A program made the translations under genes and the position numbers. The notes under the pieces were generated by a model. The model saw only the letters and a program-made list of their open reading frames with translations. It was not told the origin of the DNA and ran no database searches. Of a stretch of DNA of 12,255 bases, positions 1 through 4,949 are shown piece after piece. The stretch is from an uncultured Clostridia bacterium (GTDB taxonomy: Bacteria > Bacillota > Clostridia > Oscillospirales > CAG-272): contig CAJGCD010000048.1 in NCBI GenBank assembly GCA_904501715.1, positions 1 to 12,255 of the forward strand. The letters are read 5' to 3'. Position 1 is the first letter of the stretch, and each line of letters opens with the position of its first letter.

Positions 1-12
1 ACTCCAATTGTC

Positions 13-175
13 GCCAAACAAAAAACTAATGATACGGAAGACACCATACACAAATTAGCGGAATTAACGTTTTTACCATTATTCACTAATTTGTGCAAAA
101 AAAATCAAAAGAGTACAAAGCACCTTATAAAAATAAGGCGTTCTCCTTAAAATCATTATTCGTTTTTTGTTTGGC
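13..175 (-). ncRNA. Left copy of a ~160-nt structured RNA (unknown class)
   Basis: Read on the minus strand, the predicted transcript starts at about 175. It opens with GCCAAACAAAAAAC (175-162), which pairs perfectly with GTTTTTTGTTTGGC (26-13), a 14-bp closing stem. Inside are a second pairing (28-33 with 152-157), a 10-bp stem (49-58 with 86-95) and a small hairpin (123-128 with 133-138). The sequence after the closing stem, GCGACAATTGGAGT, matches the right copy almost exactly and runs off the window. The copy is 163 nt against 159 nt for its partner. I recognise no known RNA family; a riboswitch-like leader or an independent small RNA are both possible. Confidence 0.6.
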
Positions 176-181
176 ACAATT

Positions 182-210
182 ATTATATCACAATTTTCGA
201 GGTTTGTAAA
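182..210 (-). promoter_or_regulatory. SigA-type promoter for the left structured RNA
   Basis: On the minus strand TTTACA (210-205), 17 bases and TATAAT (187-182) form a near-consensus vegetative promoter. The first base of the closing stem (175) lies seven bases after the -10 box, exactly as in the right copy. The core and spacer resemble the right promoter closely. Confidence 0.8.
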
Positions 211-274
211 TATAATTTTTGAAATTTATAAGATTACCTTCCGGGAGGTAATTCTATAAAATTCAATAAATATA

Positions 275-303
275 TTTACAAACCGCAAAAATGGTGATAT
301 AAT
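275..303 (+). promoter_or_regulatory. SigA-type promoter for the right structured RNA
   Basis: TTTACA (275-280), a 17-base spacer and TATAAT (298-303). It predicts a start near G310, the first base of the closing stem. Being the mirror of the promoter at 182-210, with similar AT-rich sequence upstream, it argues for duplication of a complete transcription unit. Confidence 0.85.
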
Positions 304-309
304 AATGGT

Positions 310-468
310 GCCAAACGAACTTAATATTCGCACCGATAGGTATATTTTTCTTTATGGGATAATTATACCCTTTTTCGTCATACTATTAAACGAATGAATC
401 CATTTGGTAAAAATGCGACTCCCGTTTGATAGTATGAAAATACCTATCTGTGTATAAGTTCGTTTGGC
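310..468 (+). ncRNA. Right copy of a ~160-nt structured RNA (unknown class)
   Basis: The predicted RNA opens with GCCAAACGAACTTA (310-323), which pairs perfectly with TAAGTTCGTTTGGC (455-468). A second helix joins 331-333 and 335-343 to 450-452 and 440-448, prolonged past a bulged A344 by 345-347 with 437-439. Stacked on it, CATACTATTAAACG (379-392) pairs with 423-436 over 14 bp with one G-T, capped by a small hairpin (401-405 with 411-415). The base of the closing stem (GCCAAAC/GTTTGGC) and the flank GCGACAA-TTGGAGT are shared with the left copy. The upper seven pairs differ (GAACTTA against AAAAAAC) yet stay fully paired. A terminator and a gene follow, as in a leader RNA. I know no family that matches. 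Confidence 0.7.
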
Positions 469-493
469 GACAACTTGGAGTTCGCGTTTTTCG

Positions 494-528
494 GTGCGCT
501 AACTTCGATTGGCGCACTTTTTATTTTT
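494..528 (+). terminator. Intrinsic terminator/possible attenuator before the zinc-ribbon gene
   Basis: GTGCGC (494-499) pairs with GCGCAC (512-517), extended by a T-G and two A-T pairs, with TTTTTATTTTT at 518-528. The Shine-Dalgarno of the next gene begins at 529, directly after the T-tract. An alternative pairing is possible: AGTT-GCG (479-486) can pair with CGC-AACT (497-504), which would break the terminator. This is the layout of transcriptional attenuation, though the element could equally just end a free small RNA. Confidence 0.75.
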
Positions 529-540
529 GGAGGGATAACT

Positions 541-816
541 ATGTTTTGCTCAAAATGCGGAAAAGAAATTGACAATGAAGCGGTAATTTGTGTACATTGT
601 GGCTGTCCAACGCAAAATTATAAGGACGATAAACAGGCAAAAGATCAACCAATAATTATTAACAACAACAATTCGGCATCATCTTCTGCCGCAGCCGCTG
701 CTGCTGCGGGTGGGAGAGTTAGGCGCAGATATTCATTGCTTTTTGATATCTTTATGATATGTATTACAGGTGGACTTTGGATCATTTGGATGATCTTAAG
801 ACCAAAATACTATTAA
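541..816 (+). CDS. Zinc-ribbon protein with one C-terminal membrane segment
   Basis: This is a 91-aa protein with function unknown. The N-terminus is a zinc ribbon: Cys3-x2-Cys6 and Cys17-x2-Cys20, in the CSKCG...CVHCG pattern of small Bacillota zinc-ribbon proteins. A low-complexity linker follows, with an Asn run and a Ser/Ala run (about residues 41-58), then a basic patch VRRR (60-63) and one hydrophobic helix (about 64-86) ending in RPKYY. A single-pass membrane protein with a cytoplasmic ribbon is likely from the basic patch. The ATG at 541 is chosen because GGAGGG lies at 529-534 and an upstream terminator separates it from the RNA leader; an in-frame TTG at 475 lies inside that leader and has no ribosome binding site. 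It is probably expressed by read-through from the promoter at 275-303. The AT-rich composition differs from genes downstream and suggests recent acquisition. Confidence 0.8.
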   Translation: MFCSKCGKEIDNEAVICVHCGCPTQNYKDDKQAKDQPIIINNNNSASSSAAAAAAAGGRVRRRYSLLFDIFMICITGGLWIIWMILRPKYY

Positions 817-831
817 TACGTATACAAAACG

Positions 832-867
832 AAAAGGAACCGCATTGCACCGAAACGGTTCCTTTTT
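832..867 (+). terminator. Intrinsic terminator of the zinc-ribbon gene
   Basis: AAAAGGAACCG (832-842) pairs perfectly over 11 bp with CGGTTCCTTTT (856-866), followed by T and A. It lies 16 bases after the stop codon. The A-run/T-run symmetry may let it work in both directions. Confidence 0.85.
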
Positions 868-1157
868 ATATTGCTGACACGAATTTTTAAGGAAAAGTTT
901 CAAAAACTGTCCTTAAGAGTACATCTCATTTGAGTCGCTTTTTCTTTTCGGGCATAGCACCGGTTCGAAATTTTATCATAACCTGTACGCTCCTTAACAG
1001 GAGGAGAAAAGCCCCCTAGTCGCAAGCGGCAACACACTCCCGTCAGCGCACAAATAAAAGGCTTACACCAAAACAATTCCCTTTATGAAGTTCTTTTTGG
1101 TTCTTTCCTTTCAAGAAAAGAACAGGAAAAATCGTTTATAATTCTTCCCACACCTCA
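868..1157. other. Gene-free spacer with hairpin and repeat modules
   Basis: I see no credible gene here. TTAAGGA (887-893) pairs with TCCTTAA (909-915) around an inner AGTTT/AAACT pairing; no T-run follows on either strand, so it is not a standard terminator. Positions 1026-1054 hold a minus-strand copy of module C (related to 7730-7755 and 12182-12207), followed by minus-strand repeat A at 1080-1145. The order A then C on the minus strand matches the order seen at 7639-7755 and 12098-12207 on the plus strand, so this looks like one end of a composite repeat. Confidence 0.55.
1080..1145 (-). repeat. Dispersed palindromic repeat A, copy 1
   Basis: On the minus strand it reads AGAATTATAAACGA, a T-run, a hairpin, then AAAGAACTT. 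The hairpin arms are GTTCTTT (1100-1106) and AAAGAAC (1117-1123). It is homologous to copies at 7639, 8052, 9136, 9511 and 12098, but its hairpin arms have a different, still complementary sequence. Its outer end contains TATAAT facing the operon promoter at 1158. Confidence 0.75.
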
Positions 1158-1186
1158 TTGACAAGGGTACCAAAAAGATGTATAAT
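1158..1186 (+). promoter_or_regulatory. Perfect consensus SigA promoter of the GRE-AKR operon
   Basis: TTGACA (1158-1163), exactly 17 bases, then TATAAT (1181-1186). Transcription is expected to begin near 1193, giving a leader of about 24 nt before the ATG at 1217. This rules out a possible in-frame ATG at 1178, which lies upstream of the transcription start. No operator palindrome is obvious, so high basal transcription is expected. Confidence 0.92.
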
Positions 1187-1216
1187 CAAATTGAAAAGAG
1201 TAAAAAGGAGCTCACA

Positions 1217-3439
1217 ATGAGAGATATGCGTATAAATATAGCCGAAGCCGAGGCGGCGCTGACTCAACGACCGCTTTTTTCAGTATCGGCAGAGCGTGTT
1301 TTTATACTTGACGAAATAAAATCCAAATATAACGGGCTTCCCCAGCCCCTGCGCTTTTCAAGGACTCTTGGCGAGCTTCTGTGCCGCGTGTCCACTCCCG
1401 TAGAGCCCCACGACCTCATTGCGGGGCGGGCTGTATTCAGAGAGCTTGATCCGCAGGAGGAGGCGCTTTTTGAGAGCTTTATAGCCTCCCCCGACTATCC
1501 TCCAAACGACACCTTTTTAGGCTCGGGACACTGCACCTATTCATGGGAAACGGTGGTCGAGGAGGGCATTACGGGACTCCGAGCAAGAGCGCAAGGCACT
1601 CTTGCCGCTCTCCCGCCCGAGGACAGCGACCGCAAAATTTTTCTTCAGGCTACCTTAGAGCTTTACGATGCCATCACCGCCTATGCCCTGAGATATGCCG
1701 AGGAAGCGGATAGACAGGAGCTTCCCGTTCTGGCTCAAAATCTGAGAGACGCGGTCCTGTCCGCTCCCTCCCACTTCGCCTCGGCGCTTCAGCTGCTTTG
1801 GCTCATCACTCTTATAAACTGTGCCTACATCACCGAAAATCCGACCCTCACCGTGGGCCGTCTTGACAAGCTCCTCTATCCTCTGTACCGCGCCGACGTA
1901 GACAGCGGAATACTTACCGAGGACGGTGCGTCAGAGCTTATAACCGACTACTACTGCAAGCACAACCTCATAATGGGAAGAGGTGAGCATCAGCTGGGCG
2001 ACGAAACGAACAGCACCACCTTCAAGCGCATACTGAATTTTGACGCCCCTCAATATCTGCTTCTGGGCGGAGTAGACTCGAGTGGCAGCATAGTAGAAAA
2101 CGAGCTCACGGAGCTTTTTGCCCAAAATATAGTTCCCTCCTTCAAAAATCCCGTAATCGTGGTAAGATACGTAAAGGATATGGACAAACGCGCCCCTCGT
2201 CTGTGGAGCATACTGTCGGGCAAGGCAGTAGACAGCTCTGCCCTTATGTTCTATAATGACGAAGGCGTTACAGCCGCCTTTGAAAAAATAGGACTTGACC
2301 CCTCGGAAGCGCGTGAGTACGCCCATTTCGGCTGCAATTGGTGCTCCACGGGAGCAAACGGAGCGTGGATGGTCGGCGGTCCGGGAGCGGATAAATTTAA
2401 CAAGAGCCTCCCCAAGGACCAGCGGTACGTGTACAACCGAGTATACGCGCCCCACGGCTGGGCAGAGGATTTTATGATCTCTCTGCGCGCTCTTTCTCAG
2501 CTGCCTCCCGAGCGCATCTCTATTGATGAGCTGTATGACATATTCTTCTCCCGCATGGAGAGGTGCGTCGTCGAAAAGCTTGAAAACACCTCGCGGGAGC
2601 TGGCTCACAGACGGGCACGCCCCTCGGCGGTGCTCACCTTTACCGACCTTTTCCTGCCCGACTCCCTCGCACGCGCCGAATGCTTTTCGGCAAGCGCGAA
2701 ATATCACTTCGAGATACAAGCCTTCCAGATGTTCGGCACTACCGTCGATTGCTTTATCGCCGTTGACAAGCTTGTAATGAGAGAAAAACGCCTGTCACTG
2801 GAAAGGCTTATAGAGGCGGCGGAGGCAAATTTCGAGGGCTACGGCTATGTCCTTGCCCTCTGTCGGAAAGCCGATAAATACGGTATGGATACCGCTCTGT
2901 CAAATATGCACGCCGCAAGGGTAGCGCAGCGCGCCTCGGAGCTTATAATAGAAAAAAGCCGCCCCTATTTTGAGCGCGAGGGTCTGTTCCTTATGCCCAG
3001 CATACAGAGCGATACCTGGCATCTGAAATACGGCGAGGAGTACGGAGCTACCGCCGACGGCAGACTGGCGGGCAGAGCCTTTTCCCAGAATACCAACCCC
3101 TCGGCGGGCGCGGCTGTCAACGGAATTACGGCTATGCTCAATTCTGTCCGCTGTATTCCCAAGGGAGGCTTTGTTTCGGGAGCTCTCAATCTGGATATAA
3201 ACAAAAGTGAATTTGACAGCGAAAACGGCAGAAGGCTCTTTGGAGCTCTCCTGTCAACACATCTTAATCTGGGCGGACTGCACGCTCAGGTCAGTGCCGC
3301 GGGTGCCGAGACTCTCAGGGCGGCACAGGAGGACCCCCAGAGCTACCGCCATCTGAGAGTAAGAGTCACGGGATACAGCGGTGTCTTCGTAGACATCTGT
3401 AAGCGTCTTCAGGACGATATTATACAAAGATTTGAATGA
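1217..3439 (+). CDS. Glycyl radical enzyme, pyruvate formate-lyase-like family
   Basis: A 740-aa glycyl radical enzyme; these use a protein Gly radical to make a Cys thiyl radical that attacks substrate. The C-terminal signature RVTGYS places the radical Gly at 719, and the tail after it (FVDICKRLQDDII) is typical. The candidate thiyl Cys is Cys373 in HFGCNWC, with another Cys at 376. Diol-dehydratase-like members (glycerol dehydratase, CutC, hydroxyproline dehydratase, arylacetate decarboxylases) usually show GCVE with a Glu two residues after Cys, and PFL has Cys-Cys. Neither is present, so the substrate cannot be named. The length is slightly below the usual 780-850 aa. The ATG at 1217 has AAAGGAG six bases upstream. 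An activating radical-SAM enzyme must exist elsewhere; none is in the window. It forms an operon with the aldo/keto reductase 15 bases downstream, which may reduce an aldehyde or ketone product (inference). Oxygen sensitivity is expected from the family. Confidence 0.85.
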   Translation: MRDMRINIAEAEAALTQRPLFSVSAERVFILDEIKSKYNGLPQPLRFSRTLGELLCRVSTPVEPHDLIAGRAVFRELDPQEEALFESFIASPDYPPNDTFLGSGHCTYSWETVVEEGITGLRARAQGTLAALPPEDSDRKIFLQATLELYDAITAYALRYAEEADRQELPVLAQNLRDAVLSAPSHFASALQLLWLITLINCAYITENPTLTVGRLDKLLYPLYRADVDSGILTEDGASELITDYYCKHNLIMGRGEHQLGDETNSTTFKRILNFDAPQYLLLGGVDSSGSIVENELTELFAQNIVPSFKNPVIVVRYVKDMDKRAPRLWSILSGKAVDSSALMFYNDEGVTAAFEKIGLDPSEAREYAHFGCNWCSTGANGAWMVGGPGADKFNKSLPKDQRYVYNRVYAPHGWAEDFMISLRALSQLPPERISIDELYDIFFSRMERCVVEKLENTSRELAHRRARPSAVLTFTDLFLPDSLARAECFSASAKYHFEIQAFQMFGTTVDCFIAVDKLVMREKRLSLERLIEAAEANFEGYGYVLALCRKADKYGMDTALSNMHAARVAQRASELIIEKSRPYFEREGLFLMPSIQSDTWHLKYGEEYGATADGRLAGRAFSQNTNPSAGAAVNGITAMLNSVRCIPKGGFVSGALNLDINKSEFDSENGRRLFGALLSTHLNLGGLHAQVSAAGAETLRAAQEDPQSYRHLRVRVTGYSGVFVDICKRLQDDIIQRFE

Positions 3440-3454
3440 TAGGAGAAGCGTAAA

Positions 3455-4390
3455 ATGAAAAAGATACTTCTGCCAAACGGGCTCTCTGTCACAGAGGCGG
3501 CTCTGGGAGCTATGAACTTCGGCACCACCGTGTCGAAGGAGGAATCTTACAGAGCCCTTGACCTATATATGGATATGGGAGGCAATTTTATAGATACCTC
3601 CAACAACTACGCCCATTGGGCGGGAACGGGTGACGAGAGCGAGACACTTCTGGGGGAATGGCTGCGTGACAGAGGCTGCCGCCACCGCGTTGTCCTTGCC
3701 ACAAAGGTGGGCTTTGACCGACACGGCAAGGGAGCGGGGCTCAAGCGTGAGCAGATAGAATATTGGATAGACGAAAGCCTTAGAAAGCTGGGCACAGACT
3801 ATATAGACCTCTACTACGCTCATACCGACGACCCGAGCACACCTATGGAGGAGACCCTAGAGGCATTCGACCGCTTGGTCAAAAAGGGCAAGGTCAGAGC
3901 TCTGGGCGCAAGTAATTTCGATACCTGGCGTCTCGCCGAGGCAAATATTACAGCTCAAAACAAGGGATATACCCCCTATACCGTAATGCAGCAGAGAATG
4001 ACATACCTTAATCCGAAGTGGGGATTTGCTCCCAAATACGTCTTTAACGAGTCGGTAAACAGAGAAAGAATGCGCTTTCTCTGCCATAAGGATATGCCTC
4101 TGGTGGCGTACTCCTGCCTCTGTAAGGGCGCGTACGAGGATATCTCACGCCTTCCCGAGGAATACGAAACGGGTGACAGAGCACGCAAGGTCCTGGAAAT
4201 GGCAGCCCAAAAGGGTGTCACTCCCTCGGCAATCGTGGTAGCCTGGCTTACCTCACTGTGCCGACTTGAGGGATATCCCAGAATCATCCCCTTTTTCTCG
4301 GCAAGAGCCGAGCATCTGGCAGAAAACCTCAAGGGGCTTGATATTGCCCTCAGTGACGACGAGCTGAAAGCTATGAACGCGACAAAATGA
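3455..4390 (+). CDS. Aldo/keto reductase
   Basis: A 311-aa NAD(P)H-dependent aldo/keto reductase of full family length, a cytoplasmic TIM-barrel enzyme. The catalytic tetrad is readable as Asp47 and Tyr52 (FIDTSNNY), Lys84 (LATKVG) and His123 (YYAHTDD). The family motifs LRKLGTDYIDLYYAH and KVRALGASNF are present, as is a C-terminal IIPFFSARAEHLAENL block like the cofactor-binding region. AGGAG at 3441-3445 precedes the ATG, and the 15-base gap to the glycyl radical enzyme indicates cotranscription from the promoter at 1158. A role in reducing the carbonyl product of that enzyme, or preparing its substrate, is inference from position only. Members resembling this one are often annotated as general or sugar-aldehyde reductases, and the sequence does not settle the substrate. 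Confidence 0.9.
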   Translation: MKKILLPNGLSVTEAALGAMNFGTTVSKEESYRALDLYMDMGGNFIDTSNNYAHWAGTGDESETLLGEWLRDRGCRHRVVLATKVGFDRHGKGAGLKREQIEYWIDESLRKLGTDYIDLYYAHTDDPSTPMEETLEAFDRLVKKGKVRALGASNFDTWRLAEANITAQNKGYTPYTVMQQRMTYLNPKWGFAPKYVFNESVNRERMRFLCHKDMPLVAYSCLCKGAYEDISRLPEEYETGDRARKVLEMAAQKGVTPSAIVVAWLTSLCRLEGYPRIIPFFSARAEHLAENLKGLDIALSDDELKAMNATK

Positions 4391-4579
4391 GCGAAAATAC
4401 CGAGCTGACGAGGGGCGTCTGCGGAAATTTCGCCTGCGTCGAATATTTTTGCTCACGGCTCTGGTTATACGTCGATAGCGACACGGGAATCGAAACCTCG
4501 TCGCAAGCTCCTCGGCGGCAAGATTTGTTAAACAAATCTTTCACCCTCCCGACTTTGTCGGGGGTTAAATGACCGACGA
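4391..4579. other. Gene-free spacer with tRNA-T-arm-like sequence and hairpins
   Basis: No convincing gene. Three foldable blocks follow each other. GCGAC (4478-4482) and GTCGC (4500-4504) bracket a sequence whose ACGGGAATCGAA (4483-4494) is identical to 12 bases of the T-arm of the tRNA-Glu at 4633-4644. AAGATTTGTT (4520-4529) and AACAAATCTT (4531-4540) form a near-perfect 21-base palindrome. CCCGAC-TTT-GTCGGG spans 4548-4562. The chain may be a degenerate repeat or a partial tRNA-derived sequence. A 61-codon frame at 4387 overlaps the reductase stop as ATGA but shows no recognisable protein. Confidence 0.5.
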
Positions 4580-4628
4580 GTCACCAAAAAAGAAGGCACT
4601 GCATTGCAGTACCTTCTTTTTTGGTGAC
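4580..4628. terminator. Bidirectional terminator shared by the operon and tRNA-Glu
   Basis: A 17-bp perfect stem pairs 4580-4596 (GTCACC, A-run, GAAGG) with 4612-4628 (CCTTC, T-run, GGTGAC). The loop itself holds ACTGCA/TGCAGT. On the plus strand it closes the operon; on the minus strand it closes the tRNA. Its right arm includes the last bases of the tRNA, so the hairpin can compete with the tRNA acceptor 3' strand. Confidence 0.8.
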
Positions 4629-4696
4629 CCGTACGGGAATCGAACCCATGTTTCCAGCGTGAGAGGCTAGCGTCTTAGCCGCTTGACCAACGGGCC
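4622..4696 (-). tRNA. tRNA-Glu (anticodon CTC)
   Basis: Read on the minus strand it folds as a complete cloverleaf. The acceptor GGCCCGT pairs with ACGGGTC (one G-T), followed by discriminator A and an encoded CCA. The D-arm contains TTGGTCAAGCGGCTAAG. The anticodon stem is CTAGC/GCTGG with loop CTCTCAC, giving anticodon CTC for GAG codons. The T-arm contains GGGTTCGATTCCC. It has the Bacillota tRNA-Glu consensus apart from the anticodon arm, which is CTC rather than the more common TTC, so a second Glu tRNA is expected elsewhere. It is convergent with the upstream operon. Confidence 0.95.
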
Positions 4697-4716
4697 GTTT
4701 TATTCACAGCTTTGTT

Positions 4717-4745
4717 ATTATATCACACTTTTTTCTAAATTGCAA
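4717..4745 (-). promoter_or_regulatory. Promoter of tRNA-Glu
   Basis: On the minus strand TTGCAA (4745-4740), 17 bases, TATAAT (4722-4717). The expected start near 4710 lies about 14 bases before the mature 5' end at 4696. The intervening AT-rich stretch 4746-4835 shows no other feature. Confidence 0.8.
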
Positions 4746-4835
4746 TACCTTTTTGAAAAATTTTTTCTTTATTTTTTATTCTTTCTCCAAAAAGCTCATA
4801 TCTCCCGCTCTTTGCCACTAAAATATGAAAAGCTA

Positions 4836-4864
4836 TTGCTTTTTTTCCCCGTTGGTGGTATAAT
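4836..4864 (+). promoter_or_regulatory. Promoter of the O-antigen ligase/glycosyltransferase gene
   Basis: TTGCTT (4836-4841), 17 bases, TATAAT (4859-4864), giving a start near 4871. It excludes the long in-frame N-terminal extension that begins as TTG inside the tRNA at 4683. The leader (about 4871-4949) contains AGGAGG at 4917-4922, 27 bases from the chosen ATG, which is too far for a normal Shine-Dalgarno. Confidence 0.75.
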
Positions 4865-4949
4865 TTATCATAGATGGGTATGCTTTCCGCTATCCTTGCA
4901 TATCCAAAAATCTTACAGGAGGTCGCCGAGGCGCGTTCGCAATTTGTTT

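Larger units (their letters stand above)
1..481. repeat. Head-to-head inverted duplication of an RNA locus
   Basis: The stretch is a long imperfect inverted repeat with its centre near 242. Similar in both halves are the outer flank (2-19 against 462-480), the closing stem plus promoter (162-210 against 275-323), and an AT-rich centre (211-240 against 245-274, around CCGG). The interiors of the two halves (27-161 and 324-454) are not obviously similar, although each folds on itself. The mirrored promoters and equal lengths indicate two divergently transcribed homologous units rather than one DNA palindrome. The left unit is cut by the window edge. No protein gene is visible here. Confidence 0.8.

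Noticed and set aside
1..481. Integron attC, retron or CRISPR interpretation of the inverted structures
   Set aside because: GCCAAAC/GTTTGGC only partly resembles attC core sites and no integrase is present. A retron would need a reverse transcriptase, and none is in the window. There is no repeat-spacer periodicity.
475..540. N-terminal extension of the zinc-ribbon protein from TTG 475
   Set aside because: It would run through the terminator hairpin and has no ribosome binding site; ATG 541 has GGAGGG and starts directly at the ribbon.
1178..1216. Thirteen extra residues on the glycyl radical enzyme
   Set aside because: The ATG at 1178 overlaps the -10 box (1181-1186), upstream of the transcription start.
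4387..4572. A 61-codon frame overlapping the reductase stop
   Set aside because: It has no Shine-Dalgarno or recognisable domain, and it consists largely of palindromes.
4683..4949. Eighty-nine extra residues on the ligase/glycosyltransferase
   Set aside because: They would begin inside tRNA-Glu and cross the gene's own promoter.
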